DNA of 64,000 nucleotides from Ipomoea triloba (taxonomy: Eukaryota > Streptophyta > Magnoliopsida > Solanales > Convolvulaceae): the NCBI RefSeq assembly GCF_003576645.1, contig NC_044929.1:2807946-2871945 (forward strand). The letters are read 5' to 3'. Of this stretch, positions 29,688 to 42,666 are shown piece after piece; the first letter of the stretch is position 1; each line of letters starts with the position of its first letter. The notes beneath the pieces were generated by a model, which did not search any database, had not been told where the DNA came from, and saw nothing but the letters and a program-made list of their open reading frames with translations. Both the position numbers and the translations under genes were made by a program.

Positions 29688-29962
29688 TCTTTAAAATCAA
29701 GAGGTAAATATTTTTATGGTGTATATTTAAAAATCTAACGAAAACAAATTTTAAAACAAGTCATTTTGGATTAAATTGTATGAATTTGTGCAGTTCAGGA
29801 ATCCAATTGTATTTTTTGAGTTCGATGGCCTAAATGTATTTTAGTGTGTAGTTCAGAAGCTTATTTGACCCTTACTCCATTTAAAAAAAATGTTAATCCA
29901 TCGTTATTTGTCCATTTTCTCACAGTGTGTTTGAAATGCACAATATCCAAAATTCCTATATG

Positions 29963-30246
29963 CTCCAAATTAATAAAAGACCCAAATTATCAAAACTTTG
30001 CTCAATAAAAGACTTAATAGATTCGTCCCATTCCTATTGCCATGCTCCAAATTATCAAAACTTTACTCAACAAAAGCCTTAATAGGCTCATCCCATTCTT
30101 ATACTCCGTATAAATCAACGCCATGCTCCAAATTATCAAAATGTTGCTCAATAGAAGACTTAATAGACTCATCCCAAGTAGGTGACCAATATTTCGTTCT
30201 GCCAGGTGAAATATCTATAACATACCCGTCAAGTGCACCCGATTGA
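29963..30246 (-). pseudogene. Triplicated fragment resembling a FAR1-type protein N terminus
   Basis: Three repeats of 55-80 bp contain CATGCTCCAAATTATCAAAA and CTTAATAGACTCATCCCA. On the minus strand the best copy reads SPGRTKYWSPTWDESIK followed by EQHFDNLEHGVDLY and then a stop. This recalls the segment before the FAR1 DNA-binding domain (phytochrome-A pathway factors derived from MULE transposases). Stops break the frame between copies. The FAR1 resemblance is a weak, memory-based call. Confidence 0.35.
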
Positions 30247-32727
30247 GTTCAATAGGCTAAAAAATAAAATAATGACAAAACACAAATAAAAAATACCACA
30301 AACTCTGCAAAGCAACTCCCAAAACTCATTGCCGTTCTACAATACACACAACGCATCAAACAAATGCATAAACCATATACAAGAAACACTAACCACGCCA
30401 CACCGTATCCGGCAAAACCCCCACCCCTGCAATGCACTCAACAAACCAAACAACTTAACATGAACCTCCAACCACACTTGAAATTCCACCGAGAACCCAC
30501 ACACCGTAAAATGTACAAACATTTCACCGGAACCTAACTCGCTCTGATCTTCAGCCGAATACCAGAAAATTAAAATATTTTTTAAAAAATAAGTCATTGT
30601 AAAAAAATTATTTTCCAAAAAGTATTTTAATAGGCGTACTTATTTATTTATTTGTAAATTTTGCCTCGTACGCATTCAAGCCCAAATCCTTATGCCTTCT
30701 TCTTCAGACACAACTTGAGCCGCATATTTGAGCGAGCAGTCCAGTAGTACACAGCCTGCCTTACTGGAGTTACTGTCTCCGCCTCCATCGTCAGCAACTC
30801 CGTCAACTGCCGGTTTGTCTAGTTCAAATCATTGAATCCTTAATCGTAAATTCCTAATTCCACAAATCCTTTAAAACTTGTACGAAGTTTTCTTATTAGA
30901 ATTATCAGGTTTATTTGTGAGATTTAATTATAATATGTGAAATTTGAATTGATACATTTGTGAATTTTTAATTTGTTGTGCTTCTATTCTAACAGTTTCT
31001 TTTGTTTTTGAATTTTTTTTTGCTTCAGGTTTCTCTTCTTCATTTATGTTTGGATATTGAATTTTTGGTAAAAAAAAATAATTCTTGGAGACTCTGAGTT
31101 CAAATTCAGGGTATTTTGCTCAGTTGCTCCCCCTAAGAATTTCAAGGATATTGTTTTGCCATTTATCACTCCTTCTTTGCTTTCTCAATTGACAGTGAGA
31201 GCAAACAAATTTTTTATTATAATACTAGAAATTTAATATAAGAACCTAGCTAAGTTTTGTTTGGTTTTTCTTCCCCAGTTTTATGATAATCTTGTGCTAT
31301 TATTTATGCAAATTAACCATTATTTGATGATAATTTGCTTGGTTTTGCTTTAGATATGGACTTGACTTTGTAGTTGATAGGGAATTAATGTAATTGGGGA
31401 AAGTAGTATATTCTATTTATTGAGAAATTGATGTGAGTAAAGAAGTGAGGGTTTATAATATATCTTGTGTTTAAACCGTTATATTGGTACTCCCGAATGG
31501 CTTGGTGATAAGCAAAATAAGTATAGTTGTTATAAGCGGTGCTAAATGCTTCATTGTATATCTTTGCTCCTCTACTTTGTGGCTTACTGATACACTGGAT
31601 AGCAAGTAATGATGTCTGGTGTTGCACAGTAACACAAGGAGTGAATATAATGTGTGTTAAACATTGGATTACATGTGGATTACAGATTAGCTATGAATAA
31701 GATTCTGCATAGGATTGATTTGATAGTGTTGGCTTCGAAAATTACAAATGTCAAGTACTTGGATTATAGATTTCACTAAAGCTCGGGCTTCGATTATATC
31801 AGAAATGACCCCTGCCAGAATTCCTCCAATGAGCAACCCATAGTTTATCTGTTAAAACTCAACTCAGATTTGAGATCCTTTCTAATTTGTTTGGAATAGA
31901 TGTGTTATTTGGAAAGCTTCAATCCTTTACTACTCAAATATCCTTTCTAATTTATTTGTTAAATCTTTTTTCTCAAAACTGAAGCCATGACAAATGTACA
32001 GCTTGTGTAGTAAAGGGAAAAAAAAATTATACACACCAATTGTGGTAATAAACCAACATCACAGTTATGCTTTTCTTTGTAATCTAGTTTAATGTGATAG
32101 GTAAGTAGAGTTACAATTCATTAACTCATGCAAGCATAATTTTTTCTCCCATTTGGTTGAGATTTCTATCCAATAGGGTTCCCTATTTGTATCTTTTAGA
32201 TCTTTTCTGTATCATGAAAGACTATGATTTGGTATAACAATTTTTTATAATTCATCTTAAAAGTCAACTGAAATGAATGAAATTGTTTGAAAAAGTATAG
32301 AACATATACTCCCTTGTAAAAAAATCTTGAGTATTTCAAAAAAAGAAAAAAGAAAAAAAAAAGAAGGAATCGGTTGGTATTGTGTGAGACATTCTAATGT
32401 GAAATGGATCTCAAATATGTAATACTTTTATATGGGTAAGCAAGATTGTTAGTCCTTGTTTCACTGCAATGCTAATCTTATTTTACATTTGACTTTTGTC
32501 TCTTCTTTTCTATAACAAGATTAGTGCTTATATTTGGATTCTTAAGTTGGCTTTAAAATATAATAGGAATATAGGATTCTAATCCTCTTAATATTTACTG
32601 ATTTTTTTGGGTGTTTGAAACTTTAGATGCCATCAGGTGATTAATTGACTTATTCTCTAGATTATGGTTTCAATGCATTAGTCAATAGTCATATGCATTA
32701 TTTTGCAATTAGTTTAAAAGTTGGGGT

Positions 32728-33900
32728 GTGATGCGGGTCAATTCACACATGACTCATTAAGAGTTCTTAATATTTTATTGGGCCATCTTAAGGCAACTAT
32801 ACACTAGGTTTGTGAAACAGTGGTGGAAGAGTCATGAAAGCTCAAATGCTCAAGGAGTCCAATCAGTGATGGTGAATATTTAAAGTATTTTAATTGCATT
32901 CAAGCTGATTTGGTCATTTGAAAGAGCCCTAATCACTACTTAGATTAGGAAAATTGTTTCATATTTAAATTGTTACCTTTATTGCTTTTCTTATTAGATT
33001 TTAGAAGGATTCTATCACATGCCACTTTCACCCATAAAAGGAGTGTATGTGTTTTGATTTTAAAGAGTTAAGTTATCAATAAAAATTCATAACGTTTTCT
33101 TTGCATTTGTATAAGAATTCTTTCTTCCATTTGTGGCCCTATTGAAAAGTGTTCTTGATTTCATGACACATCACGACCGTGAGTATCAATGTGACCACAA
33201 TAATCTGTGAGCTGAGTTAGGAACTCACGACCATGATGTCCGTTGTGAGTTTGGGAAGCCGCAAGCCTTGCCAGTGTTCACGATCAAATCGTGAGCGGGC
33301 GCCCAGAAGATTAAAAGTTTGTTATTTTTGGTGCGTTTTGGAGGTATAAATAAGGCTTAGCGGTTATTTTTAGAGGATTATCCATTTTCCCTTCTCCCTC
33401 TAGGATTTCCTTGGAGAGAAACCTCTCAAACATCATTCTCATCATAATTGATCTTGGATTTAGTGAATAGTTGCTTAGATTTCAAATTGTAATACAAAGT
33501 TACTTCCATTGCAAGTTTGTATCTTCAATTCATCTTTGATCAAACTAAGTTTTTCTTTACATCTACTTCAATTACTTCAATTCAATTGTCTTCAAATGGA
33601 TGCATTTTCAATTTATTTTTGCTTTTCAATTAACAACATGTGTAGCTAGATTCTCCATAAGGATTTGGATTGAGTTTCCTCTCGTTATAAATGCTTAGTG
33701 AATTCAATTGCAAAAGAGGATGATGTAATGAATTAGCTAAGGTTCTTCTTGTGAGTTAGGTTCTTATATAATTAGGGTTCGATTATACAAGAAGATCATG
33801 GGCGTGTATTGTTGCTATGCGAATAAGACAACACTATGGTCATACTACTCACAATTCTAAGCTTGCTTTGAAAAAAGGAGATTGGAAGAAGATGTGAATA
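32728..33900 (+). mobile_element. Possible solo LTR or LTR fragment
   Basis: The stretch starts TGATGCGGGTCAATTC, has a TATAAATA box at 33345-33352 followed by a pyrimidine-rich and R-region-like sequence, and shows mixed GC content unlike the flanks. No coding domain, primer-binding site or matching second LTR is seen. The right boundary is uncertain. Confidence 0.35.
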
Positions 33901-33929
33901 TTATATTATTATGTGTTTGATAAATAATC

Positions 33930-34190
33930 ACTATACCGTGGACTATCTATCTTATAAGGTGAACTACTAACATAAGATACATTTTTATTTTACTAAATGT
34001 ACATTTTTAATACACTAAAAAGGTTCATTTTTTGAAGATATATTATTTGTGTACTGAAAGTACATTATTTGGTAGTATACTGAATAATGTACCTTCAGTA
34101 CACTAACTAATGTATATTCAGTATCTTTCAGTATATTAAAAATGTACATTTATTCATGGTCCATAATATAATTTGCCCCATGAGAATGAC
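33930..34190 (+). repeat. Copy of the GGTCCAT/ATGTACATTT repeat family
   Basis: It contains repeated AATGTACATTT, CAGTATACT and TACATTATTTGGTAGTATAC, and ends near TTCATGGTCCATAATATAA. Related copies are at about 41870-42070, 46640-46800, 47670-48030 and 50030-50650. Confidence 0.6.
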
Positions 34191-34377
34191 ATTGACTTTA
34201 TCCTTGTTAAATTATTACACTTTTGTGATTAACCACCTACTATTTGACATCCTTTTGTTCAACTTCTCGAGACGATATCCAATGTGAAGATATCCTCACG
34301 CACACCATCATTACCACTAAAACTCAAACTTTCAGTACTACAAAGCATTGACATACTCCAGCAAAGATCGCGGGGCA

Positions 34378-34463
34378 TATTGAAGAGATCATATGGCTCT
34401 AACTTTGATATTATCTTGCCTATTGAAGAGATCATATGGCTCTAACTTTGATATTATCTTGCC
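34378..34463. repeat. 43-bp perfect tandem duplication
   Basis: The unit beginning TATTGAAGAGATCATATGGC occurs twice back to back (34378-34420 and 34421-34463) with no visible difference, so it is recent. A partial third match (AACTTTGATATTATCTT) lies near 34507. Confidence 0.9.
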
Positions 34464-35324
34464 TATAATCTACCACTCAAGAATCAATTGAGCTTCCTAC
34501 GTAGACAACTTTGATATTATCTTATTTGTCGTTGTAGTTAGCTAGCTCAGGTAAATTAGCTTCACTTACTATAGGTCTGTTGTATATATTATTGATTTAT
34601 TGTATAAATACGCATGACCTTTTTTAAATTAATGATAGCGTGTGTAGTATCATGTCTCTTACACAATAATTTTATGTTTGAAAATGCTATGATCATTGGA
34701 GTTGCCTCACTTGCCTGTTTCTGAGAATATCATGCTCATCAGTAAAGGACATGCAGAAAAATATGAGATTCCTAAGGGCATGCAATTATAGCCTTTTATA
34801 AAGTAGAAACGTTAAAATGTTGGAAAAATTAGGTAAATTTTGTATTTAATGTGGAAAAATTATAAAGTAGAAACGTTAAAATGTTTGAGGTTATCTCGTG
34901 CGGTGCAAATCAAAATAGTCTGAAAAGACTGGACTTGTGTACCTCAATTTGGATTTCCCTTTCTTCACCCTTAGCTTGCTGTTCAAGGGATTATTTCTTA
35001 TTTAAAGTTTAAATCTCGATTTTTATTTTTTCTGACTTATTCACCATGTTTTTAAGGGAAACTCCCAAGTCATAGGTACAATATGAAAAGAGACAATTGC
35101 ATGAAGGTATGGTGATTGATTGCCACTAGTGTCTAGTTTTGCTGTATAAAGCAAAAGTAGTATGAAATGGAAATGCTGTAGTGAAGAATGTGTGGACTGC
35201 ATTCAAGGATTAATCATTAATGTGTATGTAACCAGGTTTCTGCTGCATGCTGAAGAGATGAACCTGAAAATCTGGGGGGTGACTGGCTGCTGCTGCTGCC
35301 TTTTTTAGATAAGAATCACTGCTC

Positions 35325-35870
35325 AGACATGTTACATGATGCCTAGGTTGAATCCTATCATTAATGTTGGGCGGAGACCGATAAAGGGTCAAGTCCAGTA
35401 TTAGGTGGCCTAGGGGATTGTAGGTCAATAGTTATATCATTGACCCGGATTCACCTTGTAAAATAGACCCATCACAGTTTATATACTGGATGTTCACAAT
35501 TTGCATTGCAGTATGTAAATTGTGTACATTCATTATATAGATTGTGAACATGCAGTATGTAAATTGTGTATTTTAGACGCTGGTAAGGTGGACCCGGTCC
35601 ATAGAGTAATTTGTGATTGTAGGTGACTAGGGGATTGCAGGGCAGAGGCTTAAAGGGTCAAGTCCAGTACCAGGTGACCTAGGAGATTATAGGTGGCTAG
35701 GGGATTGTTGGGTGGAAGCTTAAAGGATCAAGTTCAACACCTTTCTTCTTGAAAATGTGCTGGTATATAAGGAAATAAAGTTGTGCTTTTGCTACTAACT
35801 ATAACTTTTATCGTAGTGACAAACGCTTGATCTAACAAGTGTCATTAGAGTTAGGTCACAGTTAAGGCTG
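35325..35870 (+). mobile_element. TRIM/LTR-like repeat copy
   Basis: It contains several units like GGTGACTAGGGGATTGCAGG and CTTAAAGGGTCAAGTCCAG, then ACTTTTATCGTAGTGACAAA and CGCTTGATCTAACAAGTG. The order matches the copies at 12340, 43765 (inverted) and 63225. It ends about where a primer-binding site would follow, but that site is eroded. Confidence 0.55.
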
Positions 35871-36236
35871 GTAGGAGTTGGGTTCTTGACAATCAAGAAA
35901 AATCAAAAGTGTCTGGAAAACAGACACAGGAAAATTATTATTTTGAGGGAATATTTTTTTTTTTTCATTCTCAATTTTGATTGTGTCTCCAACTCTGGAT
36001 TATATTCATCAAGCTGTGTGGGGTCTTGGACAAAGATTACTCCTCAGGATGTGGGGCTCCTGTCTGCTAAGTCAAGAATGAAATTATTCATCCAACAAGC
36101 AAGCATTATTCAGCAAAGTCTTTGGAGGGCTTGTCCTCTCTGATGATATGCATTATTTAGAGTTATTAATTTACACATGCACACAAAATTATTTCCTCCA
36201 TTAGCTTTTTTTTTTAGAGAAATATCCATCATTAGC

Positions 36237-36352
36237 TTAGAGCATCCTCATAAGCTCTTATATTTCACTATTTTTGAAGTGTCATTAGGAAAAAGAGAGG
36301 AGGGCAAGAAAAAAGGGAGAAAAAGAAAGAAAGAAAAAAAAAGGTTGACAAC

Positions 36353-36409
<57 letters not shown>

Positions 36410-36709
36410 AAAACAGGCTACATACGTGCCCAGAAGGTTAAATCACTTTGTTTTTCCTTATCTCTCACCTGACGGGCCCACAAAAAAACCAAAATTTGCA
36501 GGGCAAAAAACCAATCAACAACTACTCCACATTTGTTTGTTTAGCACAAGAGTCAGTATTGACTCCACACCACTTCCCGTATAAAGAGAAGAGTTTGATG
36601 CCACTGGACCACAAGGTTCTTGGCAACTACTCCACATTTGTTAAAAACCAATTCTTGAATTTTTTACTTTCAAAAACCATCAAAAAACCATTGTTATAGA
36701 TGCTCTTAG
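36237..36709. mobile_element. MITE-like element with AGAGCATCCTC termini
   Basis: The left end TTAGAGCATCCTCATAAG and the right end TTATAGATGCTCTTA are imperfect inverted repeats of the type seen at 7416-7769. The interior has a GAAAGAAAG purine tract and a long (AT)n microsatellite. No coding capacity. Confidence 0.5.
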
Positions 36710-36844
36710 TTATTCAGTTTCTTGTGAATTCTTTGCTTGTATAGAATTCTCGAAAGTGTTGTATGGCCACAAGAATTGATTGTAAACCTCTGCGCCTCAC
36801 ATGGAAAGAGGCCTCACTACCAAGTTTTATTGGCAAAGCATGGA

Positions 36845-36894
<50 letters not shown>

Positions 36895-37779
36895 CATGGA
36901 ATTCTTCATTATCATTGCAAACTTTAAGGAAAGAAAATTACTTTAGATCATTTGATCACACTCTCTTTGTGGGATTAAGACATTTCCTTTCAATCCAAAA
37001 GTAAAAGTCAGATTGGCACTTAGCTTGTTTCATATCACACACAATAATGCACATATACATCTGTGGGATATTGCATTATACATATCTTAGTCAGAGACAT
37101 ATGAATACGGAGTATTTGTTATGTTACCTCAGGAAACCCCAAAAGGAACTTACCTAGTAAGTTTACCTAAGAATGACTTTAGGCTTTCATCATTTTTTTT
37201 AAAATACTTAGGTGATTCCAATTTCGTCAAATTAATCGTAAGTCAGGACTTTGCCCATAGAGCCATTGCAGTCTGCAGAGGTAAATTGCGAGTCGCACAA
37301 TCAGCCTACCGGTCAGACTTTAGTCTTCATGGGCAAGTCGCGCAATTAGTCCACCGGTCGTCATTCGTGAGTTGTGCAATCAGTCCATCCGTCAAACCCT
37401 AGTTTTTATGCACACACTTCTTGTGCCTTTTTCCCATTCATGTTTTCAGTAGGATTTAAATCCTTACATTGTCGCCTTTAGTTGTGACATCAAGTCAGGC
37501 GATGAACTAGTATGCTTTCATCATTTTTGATCCATAATTATGTTGTATAGGTAGAAACAGATGGGATAGGTAATTGATATGAATTATTATTTGTTGGGAT
37601 TGTGGCAAGTTCCTTTTGTTTTGCTTTTTTGGATTCCTGAGGCCAGCCAGCCAGCCAGCCATATTCTTCTCATCTTCTTTTCCCTGCTTTTGTTTAGTGA
37701 GATATAGTGCCCTCCTCGCTAAGGCCAAAAGCTCACTCCGATCCAGATAGGGCCCCTAGCAGAATAATAATTGATGATC

Positions 37780-38850
37780 AACTCAAGCTAAGGGCAACTT
37801 TGTTTATTGACAGGATAATTGGACAATATACTGGACCCAACTCAGTGCTATTAGTCTAACCTGAAGGAGTCAAAGCAATTAACTCAGTCAAATAGTAACG
37901 GTCAAGGAGAGAGCATGTGGAACGGTGCACTTAAGGTAGAGCCTGATAAGGAGTATTCCCCGACCCTCTGTATGTACGTATCTTGCACCTGCTCGGTATC
38001 TGGGACGGACTGCTGAGAGGAGAAATTCTTGATCATTTATCGACCTAGAAACCTACAAACCCGACCTTGTATGTGGAACCGAGCACGGGCTCAGCCAGTA
38101 GCAGTGCTTAATCGTTTATTGGTTTGCCCCGACCATCTTAGGTCGGGACGAATTACCTGACCTTCTCTACATAGAGCCCTAAACCTGATTGCGATAGGAA
38201 CGAGGGAGTCATGAATCTCGGGACACGTAGACGAATCAATGAAGCCCCCAAACTTCCCTTGTGCATGACCCCCACGTGTCGCACATGCCGAGGGACCGGC
38301 ATGTGTTCCCTTTAGCGTCCTATAAATACCTCATTAAATGCTTGAGGGAGGGACTTTTGACATCTTTCATACCTCTATATTTAGCTTGGGATCCTCTGTC
38401 TCACAGTCTCTATTTCCCGAGTTTTTAAACTTAGATCAATTAGCGGTGGACCTCAAGGTCCTATATAAAAGTTCTAACCTATTATTTATACGTATCTGCT
38501 ATGGGAACGACTGTATTTACTACATCAGAATTCAGAGCGCAACACACTTATTGGAGCACCGACTCATAAATAGTAGAAGTTGTGGAGGGGAATGCACAAT
38601 AATTACTAAGGAGTCACGAGGGGGGAGCCATTGCACTTATTTGGAAGTCATTGTGTTCATTAATATTGTAACCGTTACTATTATTATAAAGGCTAACCCC
38701 ATGTAACAAGCTGGGGGACACGCTCAAAGAAACTTGTACTCAACACTCTTAACAATACACCTACAACTACCCTGCTTGATTATTTCTTTTCAAAAATACT
38801 CCAGTAACATTATTACCGTTTCACTTAAATTTACCAGCTTTTTGATTCAC
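37780..38850 (+). mobile_element. Possible solo LTR
   Basis: A region richer in GC than its flanks, with ACACGTAGACG and CACGTGTCGC blocks, a CCTATAAATACC TATA box at about 38321-38332, and a transcript-start-like stretch after it. No gag or pol coding is present. Ends were not resolved, so this rests on composition and promoter layout. Confidence 0.35.
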
Positions 38851-39639
38851 ATACAGGACATTCTGCTATACAATAATCTGAGGCCTTAAAATCCCAGGCA
38901 TCATCCTAGAATCTCCTTTACTTGTTATGGAATTTGTTAAAGCAGGAAAGTAGAAGGCAGAAGAAGAGTTTAAAGACAGACAAAGATACTTCAACCCAAA
39001 TATCCCTTTCTTTTCTTTATTTTTTCAGACACTTGGGGGCCCCACACATGATGAATCATTATTGCCTCATATATTCTTTTCTTCCAACATGTAAATAACA
39101 AAGAACAGAAAAAAGTAGCAAAGTTATTGAAGAATTTACCTTTGAATTGCCCTTATGCATCTGGATGGTCCCTGAGCTTATCGGATACACCAGAGGGAAC
39201 TTTCAGTTTGAGATTTTTCTGAGCAGGACCATGTTATTAGTACTATGTTTTCACTTCACTACAGTTCAATAAACAGCACAAAATATATGCTAATTCTGTA
39301 GTTTAGTGGAGTATTTCTATTGCAACAGTGAAGAATCTATGTTTTTGGTCTTTTCAGCTGTTTAGAAATGAGCATATCTTCACAGACGTGAAATTTGTCA
39401 CAAGAGACCAATGATCGAGTTTCATCGGCAGTAGTGTGGGAGCAACCTCTCAAAATGAGGGGTCTCTTTGTGCACAGTGAACAAAAGTGTAGTATCTGTT
39501 GATCAGTTGAGTCACCATGATTTATCTTTTCACAATACTGTCGGGACGAGATGTTAGGGCGCTTGGGATTGACGATTCCGATCCACCTTTTTGTCATAAG
39601 AAATGGAGCATATCAGGTGAGTGTATATCGCTAAGATGA

Positions 39640-39860
39640 GCCCTCGGAACATAGCTCAATGGTCGAAAGATTGAGTGTGTATAGTGACCCAGCAAATACT
39701 CGAGTTTGAACCTCAATGGAGGAGAATCTTAGCCTTGGAACAAAAAACAAACACTCAGAATCTGTGTCACTAAGTCACATCCTGCAATTTACCTCGTCTC
39801 ACAATTCCCAAGACAGGGGTGACTGTTGAGGGTCCTCAAGTTTAAGGTTTTAAACCTATA
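39640..39860 (+). mobile_element. tRNA-derived SINE-like element (family C)
   Basis: ACATAGCTCAATGGTCGAAA (A-box-like) and CTCGAGTTTGAACCTCAATG (B-box-like) are spaced as in a tRNA, followed by CCTGCAATTTACCTCGTCTC. That 3' part matches, inverted, the tandem units at 23500-23880. Confidence 0.5.
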
Positions 39861-40224
39861 TCGCTAAGATGATGAATTATTATTGGATTTTGATTCCATT
39901 GATCAAACAGGCCCTTGACTGCAATCCAAGAAATCCCAATTAAGATTGATCTGATCCTAATTGACTTTAGAGATTTCTTGCTTGATTGCCACTTTCCTCT
40001 TCTTCATCAGCTTTTGTTTTCTTCTCCCTTTTTCTTTACACTAAAATATGTAGTGTGTTTTTGTTTAATCAGTTCCACTGCATATGGATCTGAGCTTTAG
40101 GAAAAGCCAATCTTCCCTTTTCTTCTAAGTTTCTGGCTTCATTTATTCTACTTGAGAATCTTTTTGTTGCCTTTGATCACTTCATAAACAAGCTAAGAAT
40201 TTCATAGGCAGAGGGCTAGGCTTA

Positions 40225-40475
40225 ATCCTTTATCAGCCTCCACCTAACAATTCTCTTAGTATCTGACAGTCTTAATTGTACATTTTTTATTTTATTACGT
40301 CAAAAGTTATAATTAGTAGCGAATGCACAACGTTATTTCTTTGTACTCGCCATATTATCGATTGGCAAGGTGTTGGACTTGACTCTTGAAGGGTTTTCGT
40401 GTCAACAATCTCTCTAACCGCTTGATGTTAGGCTTGACCTTTCACCGGTCTTTGTCCAACACCCTCACTAAAACA
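40225..40475 (-). mobile_element. TRIM/LTR-like repeat copy
   Basis: It contains ACGTCAAAAGTTATAATTAG, GCGAATGCACAACGTTATTT and GGCTTGACCTTTCACCGGTC, matching the repeat units in the TADA and MYB-CC introns. Confidence 0.55.
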
Positions 40476-40727
40476 AAGCAAAATCCCAAAATGGTGGTCA
40501 ATGGCTTGTGTTTCACAATGAACATATATTTCTTTCTTCTACTTTCAGCTAAGCATCAGTTCTTATCAGCACAATCACCATAACATATATAGACACCTGA
40601 CCTGAGAATTTCCTGAAAGGATAGGTTATGTACTTGTGTGCCATTTAGAATTAAATAAATTAATACCTAATTTGGTTCTCGACTATAATGATTTTTATTG
40701 ATTTAATACTAAATGACTCTTGTTCTT

Positions 40728-40800
40728 CAATAGGTTGAGAAAGTAGTTATGAACAGATACTGCATTGTAATAGAGTTAGTAGTATTAAAAAAAAATAAAA
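40728..40800 (+). mobile_element. 5'-truncated SINE (family A)
   Basis: CAATAGGTTGAGAAAGTAGT followed by GAACAGATACTGCATTGTAA and a poly-A tail matches the 3' half of the SINE at 3626-3787. The tRNA-like half is absent. Confidence 0.75.
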
Positions 40801-41869
40801 AAATTCTGAACTTTAATAGTTTTACCTAATTAAGTCTTTTGCATTTGTTAGCTGTTAAAGTCAATGACTAAATCAAGAAAAATTACTATAATCGATGACT
40901 AAATTTGGTAAAACTACTACATTCAATAACTAAATTAGGTAAAACTACTATAGTCGATGACTAAATTGAGTATTAATGAGGAGACATTACCAAACTATCC
41001 TAACAAGTGATTCAATTAGGTAAAACCATCAAAGTTCAAGATCCAATTAAATACAAAAAGTCGTTTAGAACTAAATCGAGAAAAAGTCATTATAGACGGT
41101 CGGGGACTAAATTGGGTATTAAGCCATGATTAAATCATGGAAATACAATTGACAAAAGGACTTTGACATGAACTCTATGTAGGTCTAAGACAGCTGGTGA
41201 AATGGCTGATTTTTATTCACACACTAATGTGATAAACAAGATTGTCTTAAAATCTATACCTACTAGATTCTTTGATTCCTTCATCCCTACAAGCAAACAA
41301 AAAGAATCTGCCAATTTCAACAAAGGAAATAATATAATGAAATGCAAATGCAAAGACACACTCATTTGGTTATCCCTTTCAATCTCTAAAAAAGAAATGC
41401 CCCCCTCCCATTATCAATCAAGGCTAGCTTGCAATAGTAGTTTTAAAAATAAAGTTTCTTCCATTATGCATCATGGTGGGGCTGCCTATTTTTGCAGGGA
41501 ATCAAGCAGAGGGAGAGGATTAGAGAGAACACTAAGGATAGCAACAAAACACTTTACCCTTTTCTCTCCTTTTGAGACCCAATTTGAGAATTAGTGTTGA
41601 TTTCTTTGGTTTTTCCTGCTATATCTTAGATTCTCTCCAACCCTTTCAAGTCACCTAAAGAATACTCAACCAAACCTGCCCCTAGAGGCACTGCAAAGGT
41701 ATATTCTAACTCGCACAATTAGCCCATCGATCATACCTTAATCTTTATGTGCGCACAAGAGATCCAATCCACAGTTCTACACATTTTATCATTAACCTTT
41801 TTCTCATTTATGTTTTCAATGGGATTCGGACTTCCGCATTATTGCTTTCAGTAGTGAATCAAGTCAATG

Positions 41870-42070
41870 GACATTATTTGCGTATCAAAGGTTCATTATT
41901 TGATAATATACCAAATAATGTACCTTCAATATTCAAATAAAATACCTTCAATACATGAACTTTTAGTTTATTAAAAATGTACATTTAGTATATTAAAAAT
42001 GTGCATTATATCAGTAGTCTACGGTCTATCTTACAAGATAAATCATGGTCCATGGTATAATGATTGTTAT
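41870..42070 (+). repeat. Copy of the GGTCCAT/ATGTACATTT repeat family
   Basis: Contains ACCAAATAATGTACCTTCAA, AAAAATGTACATTTAG and AAATCATGGTCCATGGTATA, the same order as at 33930-34190. Confidence 0.6.
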
Positions 42071-42473
42071 AACTAGTGTATCTAAAGGTCTACGTGGAAC
42101 ATGCCCAAATGAAAAATACTATGTATACTCACATTTTCTACTTCAATTTTTACTCCCACACAAAATATCAATATAGGCATTTGCTTTGGGACTCATATAA
42201 AAAAATTAACTTATCAGTGTCTATCATATCAAGGAGTAAAATTTAAAAGTCCATATAAACTAGAACTCTGCCCAAATAAGTGAAAAGAGAAAGGATAATT
42301 AAAAAGAAAAAAAAGGTTGTATAGAAATAAAGAAAAAGTTTGATATGAAATGGGAAATGAAAGAAAGAAAAGGCCAAAGCTCATGGCATATATTCCCCTA
42401 CCTACACAACTAGGCCTATGTTTCCAGAAATAGAGTGAGAGAACAACATGGGACACTTTGACACCTTCCCAAT

Positions 42474-42482
42474 TATATAAAC
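42474..42482 (+). promoter_or_regulatory. Probable TATA box of MYB-CC gene
   Basis: TATATAAAC lies 167 bp upstream of the MYB-CC start codon and is followed by a 5' UTR that contains (CATA)n repeats and an upstream ATG. Confidence 0.5.
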
Positions 42483-42603
42483 AACTACAGCTTCCACATT
42501 TTAAGGCAGAAGACCATTAAGGATCAAACCAAGATTCCCACACTCTCTATCATCTCTCTATATATATACACATCAACATATACATACATACATACATACA
42601 TAT

Positions 42604-42666
42604 ATGTTTCAAGCCGCGGAATACTGTAGTCGTAGCACGAATGGCTCTTCAGAAATCGAACAATAA
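42604..42666 (+). promoter_or_regulatory. Upstream ORF overlapping the MYB-CC start codon
   Basis: ATG at 42604 opens a 20-codon frame (MFQAAEYCSR and so on) that stops at 42666, past the MYB-CC ATG at 42641 and in another frame. If it is in the mRNA, it should lower translation of the main frame. Confidence 0.5.

Larger units (their letters stand above)
29688..42640. other. 13-kb repeat-rich gene-poor interval
   Basis: Besides the elements listed separately, I see no convincing gene between the CLE-like gene and the MYB-CC gene. 30250-32700 is unique-looking AT-rich DNA without a coding signal. 32720-33900 and 37780-38850 look like LTR fragments. (AT)n microsatellites lie at about 36359-36402 and 36847-36892. 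Short open frames at 35886-36143, 37121-37402, 39337-39597 and 41202-41594 lack recognisable motifs. Confidence 0.6.

Noticed and set aside
35886..36143. 85-residue open frame (SNSGLYSSSCVGSWTKITPQ)
   Set aside because: It looks exon-like in parts but has no recognisable domain, no matching neighbours and no clear splice partners.
37121..37402. 93-residue plus-strand frame
   Set aside because: It runs through the GGTAAATTGCGAGTCG repeat family, so it is repeat DNA.
39337..39597. 86-residue minus-strand frame with Cys and His residues
   Set aside because: The Cys spacing fits no zinc-finger family I know, and there is no promoter or neighbouring exon support.
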